From positions 310,001 to 374,000 of the forward strand of contig JACKHO010000001.1 in NCBI GenBank assembly GCA_020638955.1: a DNA stretch of 64,000 bases. The letters are read 5' to 3'. Under the pieces are notes generated by a model. It was given only the letters and a program-made list of their open reading frames with translations. It had not been told where the DNA came from and did not search any database. The position numbers and the translations under genes are program-made. The DNA comes from Planctomycetaceae bacterium (lineage in GTDB: Bacteria; Planctomycetota; Planctomycetia; Planctomycetales; Planctomycetaceae). Positions 34,701-43,366 of the stretch are shown piece by piece. Each line of letters opens with the position of its first letter. Within the stretch, counting starts at the first letter, position 1.

Positions 34701-35456
34701 ATGACCATCGATCCTCGTTTACAAAAGCAAGTCGATGACCACCCTTTTCCTCTGCTCTTCGCGACAATCAGCGGCGCGCATTTGTATGGCTTCCCTTCTG
34801 CCGATTCCGACTTCGATTTGCGTGGGGCTCATATTCTGTCACTGGCAGACGTAGTGGGACTTGATCCAGGTCGGGAAACTGTGGAGAAGTCGGGGATACA
34901 TGATGGCTTGGAAATCGACTTGGTAACACACGACGTGGCAAAGTTCTTCGGCCTGATGCTAAGGAAGAACGGATACGTCCTCGAACAGCTACTTTCGCCT
35001 CTCGTTGTGCAGTCATCTTCCGAACATGAGGAACTGAAAGCGATCGCAGCCAAGTGTATTACGCGACACCATGCGCACCATTACCTTGGCTTTGCGGCGA
35101 CGCAGTGGAAACTGTTTGAAAAGGAATCACCTCCACGCGTGAAGCCGTTGCTGTATGTGTATCGTGTCTTGCTGACAGGGATTCATCTCATGCGGTCGGG
35201 TGAAATTGAGGCGAACCTTGTTCGCCTCAACGAGTCGTTCCAGTTGCCTTACATCTCAGACCTCATTGATCGGAAGATCCACGGAGCCGAAAAGCAAACT
35301 CTCAGTGACGTCGACCTGACGCTTCATCAAAGTGAATTCGAGCGGCTGGTCGGCATGCTGGAAGCGGCAAATCAAACTTCACACCTTCCAGAAGTTCCCA
35401 GTGGAAAAGCAGAACTCAATGATTTGCTAATTCGCGTCCGATTGAATCACAAGTAG
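34701..35456 (+). CDS. Second RlaP-like nucleotidyltransferase
   Basis: 251 residues from ATG 34701 (MTIDPRLQKQVDDHPFP); the frame is open further upstream, into the previous gene, without a good start. The catalytic GAHLYGFPSADSDFDLRGAHIL near residue 30 keeps G-x and D-x-D. The rest matches the previous protein in layout: EIDLVTHDVAKFFGLMLRKNGYVLEQLLSP, KPLLYVYRVLLTGIHLMRSG. The two are tandem paralogues with different N-termini and likely expressed together. RNA end modification is suggested by family only. Confidence 0.85.
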   Translation: MTIDPRLQKQVDDHPFPLLFATISGAHLYGFPSADSDFDLRGAHILSLADVVGLDPGRETVEKSGIHDGLEIDLVTHDVAKFFGLMLRKNGYVLEQLLSPLVVQSSSEHEELKAIAAKCITRHHAHHYLGFAATQWKLFEKESPPRVKPLLYVYRVLLTGIHLMRSGEIEANLVRLNESFQLPYISDLIDRKIHGAEKQTLSDVDLTLHQSEFERLVGMLEAANQTSHLPEVPSGKAELNDLLIRVRLNHK

Positions 35457-35547
35457 CTGTTCTGCCCGACGTGATGCCGGGTTTGATATTCATTGTCCGG
35501 CACCACCGGACCTACATGAACGATTCTTTTTCAGGCATTCCACGGCC

Positions 35548-35835
35548 ATGAGTGAGACGACACCGTCAGAAAGTACTGCCAGCCAAGTCGCGATAGTCGG
35601 CCTGATCGTTTTCGCGGCTCTTGGAGTCTTTTGTGTTCGCAACCGAAGTGCAGTCATCGCGACCGGCTACGCAGACCAAATCGTCGTATCAACCATAATC
35701 ATCGGGGAAGTGCTCTTGCTGTACTTTCTACGTCAACTGTCTGTGGCCCGCCGACAACAGCGTGCTTGGATTGTCCTCATCGCAATACTGACAATTCTCT
35801 CCACAGCAGGTACCCTGATTCTTTTGTATGCGTGA
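35548..35835 (+). CDS. Small membrane protein, 95 residues
   Basis: Three hydrophobic segments can be seen: VAIVGLIVFAALGVFCV near residue 15, VVSTIIIGEVLLLYFL near 45 and WIVLIAILTILSTAGTLILLY at the end, joined by basic turns (RRQQR). Small polytopic protein of unknown function. Similar codon use to neighbours; no clear Shine-Dalgarno. Confidence 0.6.
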   Translation: MSETTPSESTASQVAIVGLIVFAALGVFCVRNRSAVIATGYADQIVVSTIIIGEVLLLYFLRQLSVARRQQRAWIVLIAILTILSTAGTLILLYA

Positions 35836-35951
35836 CTGGGCAGACTGCCAACAGGAATGGTTGCTGGTCCCCCACCGGACCCGATCAAACTTAACCATCA
35901 CCGCCATTGTTTGCAGATTGGCGTAGTGCGGGCGGCAGGCAGGTAGTCATC

Positions 35952-36230
35952 ATGGAACGAAGTCGCATCATCATCAAATACTACAATCGTCGCATGCTGC
36001 TGACGGTTGATGTGAACGCGCTCTTGCAAACGGTGTTCGACGCCTGTGGTGACAGGGTGGGAATTGAGTTCGCCGAAATGGATGAGGTGGAGAAGGATGG
36101 AGCAACTGAAATCATCGAAGGGATGCGCGCAATTCGAAATCGCTCTTACATCCTGGAAATGACATCCGGAGAAGATATCCTGCGAAGAGAGGATTTGGAA
36201 AAACTCTCCGTTGCTGTCGGAAGAAAGTAA
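35952..36230 (+). CDS. Hypothetical protein, 92 residues
   Basis: ATG 35952 has AGGTAG about 8-12 bases upstream and begins with a strand-like MERSRIIIKYYNRRMLLTVD; the earlier start at 35907 is less well supported. The rest is helical and acidic. No family recognised and no motif, signal or membrane segment seen. Confidence 0.5.
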   Translation: MERSRIIIKYYNRRMLLTVDVNALLQTVFDACGDRVGIEFAEMDEVEKDGATEIIEGMRAIRNRSYILEMTSGEDILRREDLEKLSVAVGRK

Positions 36231-36356
36231 GAGAGGCAGCAATCAGAAGTCGAGCGGTGCTGAGCGACTGATGCCTGTTCCAACCGGCATGGCGCAGTTC
36301 TGGGTAATGTCAGGGCGTGGCAAGTTACCGGCTGATGAAGCACGGAATGGAAGCTC

Positions 36357-36638
36357 TTGCAGGATAGTACGAGCGTGATCATTCGAGACAAATGCGTGAC
36401 ACTGAATCTGCGGAACAGCGGAACGCTTCCCGTCCGGCTTATTGTCGAGCCCTGGGCGGAAGAGCTCTCTTTTCCTCCAGGTGCAGAATGGAATGTGGTC
36501 TGCGAGTCTCCGAGGTTAGACCCTATCCCGATCGAAATCTTAGATGGGACAATTCTCATCTTCGGTGTGAGCAGGTCCATGGTGCGAATCTTCAGCGGCG
36601 AGGAATGCATATGGGAGTGCTTCCCTGCGCTTGACTAA
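36357..36638 (+). CDS. Small planctomycete hypothetical, 93 residues, beta-rich
   Basis: The frame begins with TTG at 36357; GTG at 36375 (IIRDKCVTL) is an equally possible start. Predicted all-beta with the pattern LIVEPWAEELSFPPGAEWNVV, then IEILDGTILIFGV, then MVRIFSGEECIWE. I recognise this as a recurrent small family in planctomycetes, often found beside immunity-like or housekeeping hypotheticals. The next frame overlaps its end. Confidence 0.6.
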   Translation: MQDSTSVIIRDKCVTLNLRNSGTLPVRLIVEPWAEELSFPPGAEWNVVCESPRLDPIPIEILDGTILIFGVSRSMVRIFSGEECIWECFPALD

Positions 36639-36726
36639 GGCTGTCGCTGTAACGTTCATCGGCGACTTGGATGGGGCGCAGCCACTATCAAAACCTGACG
36701 CATCTCTCTCGAAGCGGACACCTGAC

Positions 36727-37146
36727 ATGATTCCTCAAGAAAACATTCGGCTCGGATTTTACACCTCCTGCGACGGGCCAAGGCTGTTGCTGTTTGGCCC
36801 AATGACGGTCGATTTTCGCCCACTTCAAGATGCCTTTCGGCAGCTTGGCCAAAATGAACAGTCCATTCAGTTGGAGGCTCAGCCGTTCGTTTCGTCGACG
36901 AAAGTGACGCTCACGCTCACTTCGATTGTGACACCTCAGAGCGGATTGTTGCCCCGACTAAGTCAGGACGACTTGAAGTTTACATGGAGCGGCCAGTTAG
37001 ACGGATGGGACATTTTGGCAGACCTCATCGCTACCACGGTCCAGGCAAAACATGCCTGCCACCAGTATCTGACGTCCTACCCCGACGACGATGCCATAGT
37101 TGTCATCTCACGGGGTGAATATCCCGACGAGGCAATGGATGGGTAA
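36727..37146 (+). CDS. Hypothetical protein, 139 residues
   Basis: ATG 36727 (MIPQENIRLGFYTS) is preferred to the frame start at 36631, which overlaps the previous gene. Beta/alpha pattern with RLLLFGPMTVDFRPLQDAFRQL near residue 18 and ILADLIATTVQAKHACHQYL near 100. There is no signal peptide. Family not recognised. Converges with the haem lipoprotein gene 51 bases on. Confidence 0.5.
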   Translation: MIPQENIRLGFYTSCDGPRLLLFGPMTVDFRPLQDAFRQLGQNEQSIQLEAQPFVSSTKVTLTLTSIVTPQSGLLPRLSQDDLKFTWSGQLDGWDILADLIATTVQAKHACHQYLTSYPDDDAIVVISRGEYPDEAMDG

Positions 37147-37196
37147 TTCTCCGCCGGAGTAAATCAACCGCGGAGAATTGCGAGTCAGTGACAACA

Positions 37197-38384
37197 CTAC
37201 TTCACTGCCACTTCGACCCAGAACCAGCCGCGGAGGTCGCCTTCTTTGAATCCGGTGGCGGCGTCGTTGGGATAGTGTTCGGCGAGCTTGGCTTTGATCT
37301 CTTCCTGCAGGGTCTCCTGTGGACCGTGGCAGGTGACGCACTTTGACTGGAGCCTGATGGGGAGCAGTGCGCCAACCGTGTCGTTTTCCAAATTGACGAA
37401 CTGTCCCTCGGATGGCGGTGACTCCAGCATTGGCTGAACCCAGGCGGGGGCTGTGTTATTCGGGTTCCGCAGCTTGAGGGCCGTGCGTCCGATTTTTACG
37501 CCCTGCTCTTCGCCAACGGTCTCCGCAAGTTGTGCGGCCTCGCGGCTGCAGACTTCGATTGCTGCCGCCGGTCCATCTGCGGTAATGACTTCAGTCAGTC
37601 GACCTGAGAGTTTCTGGAACAGTGCATCGCGAGCGGTAATGGCCTTCGCCTGTGCTGCGGCGATGTTCTCATCGAATTTCGGGAGTTCGTACTCAGTGTG
37701 GATTTCTTCCATACCATTTCGGATGAAGCGGCTCACGAGTTTGGCGTGTTCCTGCACGAGCATGACGACGTAAGGATCATCTGACTGGTAGGTCACCTTC
37801 ACGCCCTTTTCCGTCTCTTCGTACTGAAGCGTGTACTTGTCCGAGTTCTTGATGAGTTGCACGAAGACCGGGTGAAACGTCATCGGCGGTAGCGGATTGT
37901 TTTCGAGGACGCGTGCATCCATGTTCGGGACGTGCTGCTTAATGAACGCCGCGATTTTCTCAACGTCCGATTCCGTGAGCGCCTCGGCTCCATCAGGACG
38001 CAACTTGACGGTGCGCCGGATTTTGTCGCGGTCGCCAAACATGCCGTGGATGGTTGTCATGTCCGGACGCATACCCGCCATTCCGCCTGGTCCGCGTCCA
38101 CCACGAAATCCCGGGCCGCCCATCCCAGGACCGTGTCCTCCACCTGGTCCATGTTCGTGCTCTTCCCCAGGGCCATGCTCTGCATGCTCTTCATCTTTCA
38201 CCGCGACATCTTCCGTGGCCGCAGGTTCGGCGTCGCCTGTTGCGGCGTCGGGAGACGCAACCTGGTTAGTGGTCGCGTCAGCCGGGGCATACTCAGTCTC
38301 ACTGACAGTTGGCTCAACTGCCGGTTGGCAACCGAAGAACAGGACCACTGATAACAAAGCGGCAATTAGCGAGGACGTTTTCAT
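37197..38384 (-). CDS. Haem-binding lipoprotein, Tll0287/DUF3365-like
   Basis: 395 residues. Signal peptide with lipobox (SVVLFFGC near residue 19), an Ala/Thr/Glu-rich linker, then a His/Gly-rich segment about residues 68-110 (EHGPGEEHEHGPGGGHGPG) that may bind metal. From about 245 the Tll0287-like domain is clear: AAIEVCSREAAQLAETVGEEQG, VKIGRTALKLRNPNN, and a single c-type haem site CVTCHG near residue 349. A periplasmic redox or sensing role is likely from the family. The ArsR gene lies 55 bases upstream in the same direction, so both may be controlled by the palindrome at 38809. Confidence 0.85.
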   Translation of the reverse strand: MKTSSLIAALLSVVLFFGCQPAVEPTVSETEYAPADATTNQVASPDAATGDAEPAATEDVAVKDEEHAEHGPGEEHEHGPGGGHGPGMGGPGFRGGRGPGGMAGMRPDMTTIHGMFGDRDKIRRTVKLRPDGAEALTESDVEKIAAFIKQHVPNMDARVLENNPLPPMTFHPVFVQLIKNSDKYTLQYEETEKGVKVTYQSDDPYVVMLVQEHAKLVSRFIRNGMEEIHTEYELPKFDENIAAAQAKAITARDALFQKLSGRLTEVITADGPAAAIEVCSREAAQLAETVGEEQGVKIGRTALKLRNPNNTAPAWVQPMLESPPSEGQFVNLENDTVGALLPIRLQSKCVTCHGPQETLQEEIKAKLAEHYPNDAATGFKEGDLRGWFWVEVAVK

Positions 38385-38439
38385 TGAAGCTTCAGAATTC
38401 TTTTTGTGTTTACGTTGATCTTGATTTGTTCGGCACGGA

Positions 38440-38799
38440 TTAACGGTCGGCGATGCCTTCTTCGACGAGGCAAATCGCTCGTTCCATGAGTTCGATTACG
38501 CAATTGTCGATGATGCGATAAAAAACGTTGTTCCCATCGCGGCGACTACCGACAATGCGTTTGTCATGCAGACGTTTTAGCTGATTCGAAACCGCTTGCG
38601 GTTTCATATTAACTGCCGCTGCGAGGTCCGAAGTACAAATTTCTCCTTCACGAGCAATTTGATGCAGCAGCCGCAGACGCGAATCATTCGCCAGCACTTC
38701 GAACAATGCCTCCACATCCTGCGAGAATTCTTCCGACATCAGCGGACGGCTCTGCAGGCTGGCTTTGGCAGGACAAGGTTTTGGGCGGCGACTTGGCAT
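38440..38799 (-). CDS. ArsR-family transcription regulator
   Basis: 119 residues; winged helix of the ArsR type at about residues 25-105: VLANDSRLRLLHQIAREGE, then ICTSDLAAAVNMKPQAVSNQLKRLHDKRIVGSRRDGNNVFYRI. The position of the usual metal-binding CVCDL motif is CTSDL here, with only one Cys, so classic arsenic-type sensing is doubtful. The start at 38799 has no Shine-Dalgarno; Met at 38739 is an alternative. A 14-base palindrome lies 10 bases before the longer start and is the probable operator. Confidence 0.9.
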   Translation of the reverse strand: MPSRRPKPCPAKASLQSRPLMSEEFSQDVEALFEVLANDSRLRLLHQIAREGEICTSDLAAAVNMKPQAVSNQLKRLHDKRIVGSRRDGNNVFYRIIDNCVIELMERAICLVEEGIADR

Positions 38800-38808
38800 G
38801 ACACTAAT

Positions 38809-38822
38809 ACACTAGGTAGTGT
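38809..38822 (-). promoter_or_regulatory. Candidate ArsR operator
   Basis: ACACTA-GG-TAGTGT: six-base arms, perfect apart from the two-base centre, placed directly in front of the arsR-type start. ACACTA recurs at 38801-38806. Winged-helix ArsR proteins bind such imperfect 12-2 palindromes and repress themselves; the assignment is by position. Confidence 0.55.
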
Positions 38823-38937
38823 GGTGGTGTTTGGCAACCATTTTCTCGGAAACTCCTGAAATCCGTTTGGATGCACGCGCTACTATTTGTCTCAGCTACG
38901 ACGGAGACGTTCTGTCGGGGCCGCTCGTCTCGTGCAG

Positions 38938-40311
38938 TTATTCATCGCGTTGCATTACCTGGCACACTAACCGTTCCAGTCCCCACGTTTCCACTTCGGC
39001 TCGAATATGTGGCTCCCATTCAGCGGGCACTGAGTAAAGATGCAGTTCTCTAAGTTGTGGTAGCGACCTCAGCTTAGTAATGGACTTCCACGACAACTTG
39101 TCTTGCGTGTCATCTCCATTCGACGGACAAAACTCATAAATGTGGAGACTCTCCAATTCGGGGCATTGCGCGAGTAAGTCGAATGCATGGTCATCGAACA
39201 ACGTACCAAATCCTTCATCACTCACCCGGCATTTTTTGCCTCCAAAGTTTAGTGCAACAACTGCCCGGTATTTCGTTGCGAGTTCGTTCAACTCGGAATG
39301 TTGCAGCCAGAATTCAGGGGCGCGCAAACAGTCATCTTCCATCGGGAATAGCGGAGAGGAAAGTCCAGCAATTCTCACCGACTTCAGCTGCGGCTGCCTG
39401 CGGCACAACATGGCAATTGCCGTGCAGTCGTTTCCGTAGTACATCAGTTGGTTGAGGTGGCGCCAGACCGGCGGACCAAGAGAGTCCAACTCCGGGTCCG
39501 GATGAATTTCGTTCCAGTCGTGCCACGCATCCTCACGAAGCGCCAAAAACTCAAGGTGAACGAGGTTGCGAAACTTCCCAAGACTCACCATCTCGGTTTC
39601 CCCCAGAGGATCACCCCAATCGTTCTCAATTCGCAAGTGTTCGAGTGAATCCTCAAACTGACAGTCTTCTTCGATTAGAGTTCGTAGCAGCGTGATAGAG
39701 CCAGCGTAATCGAAACTGCGAAGCCGCTCCAAATTCTTTAGGCCTTCGAGTGTGCTTGTTCTGTCCTCCTCATCTGGATCATACCAGTCCTGCCTAATCC
39801 GCAGCGTCAGCTTTTCGAGCGGAAGCTTTGACAATGCGGCCGCACCTTCCTGCGAAAGAGTCCCCTGAAAGTCCAACTCCCTGATGGTGCGCAAGTTAGA
39901 AATCTGCTCGATGATGGCGTCATTGTCTGGTAAGTGGCTGCATTCGAACCTGAGAGAGGTCACCCCCGCCTCGTACAATTCCGAAAGATCGACTTCAATG
40001 CCATTTTCATGGACCAAGAGGTCAAGTGGCACGTGCGAGAGTCGTGCCTTTCGGTACAAGGCAAACACTCGCCGTTGCTGCTCAATGTCCTCGACGACTG
40101 AAATGCTTACCGAAGTAACGCGTCTCAAACCGAGGGGAATGCCGAGCAGACGTCGTGGAGAGGACCGGTACACATGAACATTCGGATAACTGGCGAGCCG
40201 CTCACGAGCGCGCTCCACATGCCAAATCCAACTAACGGCGAATAACGCCGCGATTACAAGCAGAGCCCCAAGTGACTTTACGAGACGTTGGGTTGTTTGG
40301 CTGCTTCGCAC
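38938..40311 (-). CDS. Leucine-rich-repeat-like membrane-anchored protein
   Basis: 457 residues. One hydrophobic segment near residues 13-30 (SLGALLVIAALFAVSWIW) anchors it; the rest is outside. Degenerate LRR units are seen as ISNLRTIRELDFQGTLSQEG, LPLEKLTLRI, LKNLERLRSFDYAGS, FRNLVHLEFLAL, CPELESLHIYEF, LPQLRELHLYSV. Typical of planctomycete LRR proteins without a known ligand. A related LRR gene lies upstream in the same direction, 75 bases away. Confidence 0.82.
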   Translation of the reverse strand: MRSSQTTQRLVKSLGALLVIAALFAVSWIWHVERARERLASYPNVHVYRSSPRRLLGIPLGLRRVTSVSISVVEDIEQQRRVFALYRKARLSHVPLDLLVHENGIEVDLSELYEAGVTSLRFECSHLPDNDAIIEQISNLRTIRELDFQGTLSQEGAAALSKLPLEKLTLRIRQDWYDPDEEDRTSTLEGLKNLERLRSFDYAGSITLLRTLIEEDCQFEDSLEHLRIENDWGDPLGETEMVSLGKFRNLVHLEFLALREDAWHDWNEIHPDPELDSLGPPVWRHLNQLMYYGNDCTAIAMLCRRQPQLKSVRIAGLSSPLFPMEDDCLRAPEFWLQHSELNELATKYRAVVALNFGGKKCRVSDEGFGTLFDDHAFDLLAQCPELESLHIYEFCPSNGDDTQDKLSWKSITKLRSLPQLRELHLYSVPAEWEPHIRAEVETWGLERLVCQVMQRDE

Positions 40312-40386
40312 AGAGAAACTCCACCGTGGGTGTGTGTCGAAGAGATTCGCAAGGCAAACATGTGGTCAAGACCTTAGCGTTCACGA

Positions 40387-41673
40387 TTACGGCTCTGGAA
40401 TGACGTCCATTCCCGGAAAGTGATCACGGCCCCCCGAGTAGACTCTGTATTGCAGAACGGGACCGCAAGGGCCGACTACGCAATCCGGCAAAGCTGCTTT
40501 GATAGCTTGCACACCTTCTTCCGTGATTCCCGTCTGCCGGACATCCAGCCACTTCAGATGTTTCAGTTTGGCCAACCGCTCCGCTGAGTTGTCCGTCAAT
40601 TTGTTCCGAAACAAAGTGACAGTCACAATACCAGGTGACTGTTCGAGAAACTTGAGGTCATTGTCGGAAAGTCGCAACTCACCAATATGGAGCTGTCCTT
40701 CAAAATCGGCTAGGCCAGCCAACCCCTCGGCAGTTACGTCGGTTCTGCTAAGGATGAGGCAATTCAGCTTCGGAAATCGTGCCTTCGTCAAATGGGCCAA
40801 GCCTGCGTCACCAATCTGATTGTTATACAGATTGAGAACTTCCAATGCAGGCAAAGACGGTAGTTGCTGCAATCCCTCATCAGTCAGGGAGCAACTTCCT
40901 AACGAAAGGTGCTTTAGCCTCTTGCAAGCGGTCAGATGCAAAAGTCCGTCACCGGCAATCGGATTTCCGTCCAACCGGAGCGTTGTCAGCTCGCGCGAGT
41001 CAGAAAGATGTCGAAGCGAACGATCTCGCAATAAGCAGTCGACAAGAACAACGAACTTTAGCTTCGGCGCCGTCGACAATGCTGCCATGGCAGAGTCGGA
41101 AAGCTGTGATCTGGTCGAGTAGGTCAGTGTGTTGAGGCTTCCATCACCAGTTTGCGCAGAGGGATAATCTTCCAGGTAAAGGAATCCGAATCTGAACTCC
41201 TCCAGGCTGCGAAACTGCAAGTTGGCGAGTCCTTCGCCGGAAAACTCGGAGGGCCGCTCATACCACTTGGAAAAGTCCCCACCCCAAATTCCCAAGCCTG
41301 TCAGCGACTCCGAATTGCCGCCAATCTTTCGTAAGACATTCTCAGTAACGGCTGGGCCAGAAAGAACCAAACGCCTGGGACGATTCAGGGCAGTGACCAG
41401 GGTTTCAAGTTGTTGCTCCGACATGGCCCAAGTTGTGCTGGAAAGCCCGGTTCCCTCGTGCCGCCGAAGATAGTCTTCTGCCAGCACAACGTCATCGCCT
41501 GACACATTCTGGTTCGCGTTAAACCCCCAGACGTTGTTGACGCCTAACCTCTCTACCGCTCCTCCGTCGACTGCAAAATCATCAGCCTTGCAGGACATTG
41601 AAGCAACACACAGCAGGGTCGCGCCAAGAATCATTGGATTCAAAAGGCGTCGTTTACAGAGACGTAGATTCAT
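40387..41673 (-). CDS. Secreted leucine-rich-repeat protein
   Basis: 428 residues from ATG 41673, with AGAGGG 6 bases upstream and a signal peptide (MILGATLLCVASMSCKAD); the longer frame to 41859 is rejected. LRR units of the ribonuclease-inhibitor/GALA kind run from about residue 90: LKFVVLVDCLLRDRSLRHLS, ELTTLRLDGNPIAGDGLLHL, LKHLSLGSCSLTDEGLQQL, LEVLNLYNNQIGDAGLAHL, LKWLDVRQTGITEEGV. The regular TDxGLxxL spacing is stronger than in the neighbour at 38938. Cell-surface function is inferred. Confidence 0.88.
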   Translation of the reverse strand: MNLRLCKRRLLNPMILGATLLCVASMSCKADDFAVDGGAVERLGVNNVWGFNANQNVSGDDVVLAEDYLRRHEGTGLSSTTWAMSEQQLETLVTALNRPRRLVLSGPAVTENVLRKIGGNSESLTGLGIWGGDFSKWYERPSEFSGEGLANLQFRSLEEFRFGFLYLEDYPSAQTGDGSLNTLTYSTRSQLSDSAMAALSTAPKLKFVVLVDCLLRDRSLRHLSDSRELTTLRLDGNPIAGDGLLHLTACKRLKHLSLGSCSLTDEGLQQLPSLPALEVLNLYNNQIGDAGLAHLTKARFPKLNCLILSRTDVTAEGLAGLADFEGQLHIGELRLSDNDLKFLEQSPGIVTVTLFRNKLTDNSAERLAKLKHLKWLDVRQTGITEEGVQAIKAALPDCVVGPCGPVLQYRVYSGGRDHFPGMDVIPEP

Positions 41674-41919
41674 AAAGCCCTCTTGCAACAGGTTGGGGGT
41701 AATTGTCGACTCAGGTAGTGTATGGAGTGTCAAGGGCCGTTGCATGTTGTGTTCGGTCGCGTTCCTTGAATGGCCTGTCGGCACTGCAGCAACTTTGCCG
41801 GTGCTTTTTGTCGTTACCGCGAGCCAAGCGGAGCCGCCTCGGCTTCCCGTTAGCGACAACTTGGAATTGCAGGTCAGTTCCCGTCGGACGTGCCATGCTG
41901 AGTAAGCTGGATAGTGCGA

Positions 41920-43359
41920 TCAGGCAATGATTTCTCTGGCCACTTTTCCGGCAACGCCGGTCAGGCGAAATGGCAGTCCGTGGTGATCGACGGTGAGTCG
42001 TTCGTGGTCGAGGCCCATCAGGTGCAGGATGGTGGCGTGCAGGTCGTTCATATGCAGTTGGCCCTCCACAGCTTTGTATGCGAAGTCATCGGTCGTGCCG
42101 TGCGTCAGGCCACCTTTCACGCCGCCACCTGCCAACCACATGGTAAACCCGTGGTGATTGTGTTCACGCCCGGGAGCACTCTTGTTGCCATCGAGGATTT
42201 GCGTGTGAGGTGTTCGACCGAATTCACCTCCCCACAGAACGAGTGTATCGTCAAGCAGCCCACGGGCTTTCAGGTCGGTGAGGAGAGCGGCAATGGGTTT
42301 GTCACTCGTGGCGCATTCCTTCTTGAGGCCACCTGCGATATTGCCATGATGGTCCCACCCGCCCAGGGACACCTGTATGAATCGCACACCTGCCTCGGCA
42401 AATCGCCGAGCCAGCAGGCACTGACGACCGAACGTATCTGTCGGTTTTTCGTCAATGCCATACAGAGCCAATGTTTCTTTCGACTCATCGGCAAAGTTTA
42501 CCAGCTTGGGGGTTTCCGTTTGCATCCGGAAAGCCAGTTCGAACGATTCGATAACCCCTTCCATTTGTTGGTCGGCTTCTAGACGCTCCAGTTGCTTCCG
42601 GTTCATTTGCTGTATCAAGTCGATGCGGCGGCGCTGAATGTCGCGGGAAATGGTTGAGTCCGTCAGGTGTCGGATGGGAGCTTTGTCCGCAGCGGAGCCA
42701 ACGTGCTCTATAGCTGTTCCTTGATGAATGGCAGGGAGAAATGCGCTGCTGTAATTGCGTTCTCCTTCCTTTGGCAGAATGGTGATGTAAGAGGGAAGCT
42801 GTTGATTCTCCGTGCCAAGCCCATAGGAGAGCCAGGCTCCCATTGACGGACCCGTTTCAAACAAACTGCCAGTGTGCAGTTGCCGTATGGCGACAGGATG
42901 GTTCGGACTATCGGCATGCAGGCCGCGTAACACGCAAAGGTCATCTGCATGCTGCGCGGTAAACGGCAGTAATTCGCTCATGTAGAGACCACATTCGCCA
43001 GCATGCTTGAACTTGGAAACTGGCCCCAGCAGTTTCGTGTCGTCCAGTCCGACGGTCGCCTCCGTTTCGGGTAACTGGTAGGGCAACGACTGCCCGGCGC
43101 GTTTTTCCAGTTCTGGTTTGAAGTCGAAGAGGTCCATTTGTGACGGACCGCCTGACATGAACAGGAAAATGACACGTTTGGCCCGAGCTGGAAAGTGAGT
43201 CGGCTTAGCGGCAAGTGGCGGCGCGACGTGATCACGCAGTTCAGTGGCAGCGGCCTGCTCTTGAAGCAAGGCGCTGAGAGCCAGTGAACCAAACCCGCAG
43301 CTTGTCGCCTGAAGGAAACTTCTTCGTGAGGCGGGCTGTTGTGAATTTCTGACTGGCAT
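41920..43359 (-). CDS. DUF1501 family protein, partner of PSCyt1/PSD1 gene
   Basis: 479 residues from ATG 43359, seven bases after the stop of the upstream PSCyt-type gene, with AGAG in between. The start carries ASRRSFLQATSCGFGSLAL, a twin-arginine signal. Family motifs: RVIFLFMSGGPSQMDLFDFKPE near residue 65, HADDLCVLRGLHADSPNHP near 130, GVRFIQVSLGGWDHHGNI near 325, LWGGEFGRTPHTQ near 375. Gene pair PSCyt1/PSD1-DUF1501 is a recurrent planctomycete unit of unknown substrate. Confidence 0.93.
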   Translation of the reverse strand: MPVRNSQQPASRRSFLQATSCGFGSLALSALLQEQAAATELRDHVAPPLAAKPTHFPARAKRVIFLFMSGGPSQMDLFDFKPELEKRAGQSLPYQLPETEATVGLDDTKLLGPVSKFKHAGECGLYMSELLPFTAQHADDLCVLRGLHADSPNHPVAIRQLHTGSLFETGPSMGAWLSYGLGTENQQLPSYITILPKEGERNYSSAFLPAIHQGTAIEHVGSAADKAPIRHLTDSTISRDIQRRRIDLIQQMNRKQLERLEADQQMEGVIESFELAFRMQTETPKLVNFADESKETLALYGIDEKPTDTFGRQCLLARRFAEAGVRFIQVSLGGWDHHGNIAGGLKKECATSDKPIAALLTDLKARGLLDDTLVLWGGEFGRTPHTQILDGNKSAPGREHNHHGFTMWLAGGGVKGGLTHGTTDDFAYKAVEGQLHMNDLHATILHLMGLDHERLTVDHHGLPFRLTGVAGKVAREIIA

Positions 43360-43366
43360 TGCTCTA

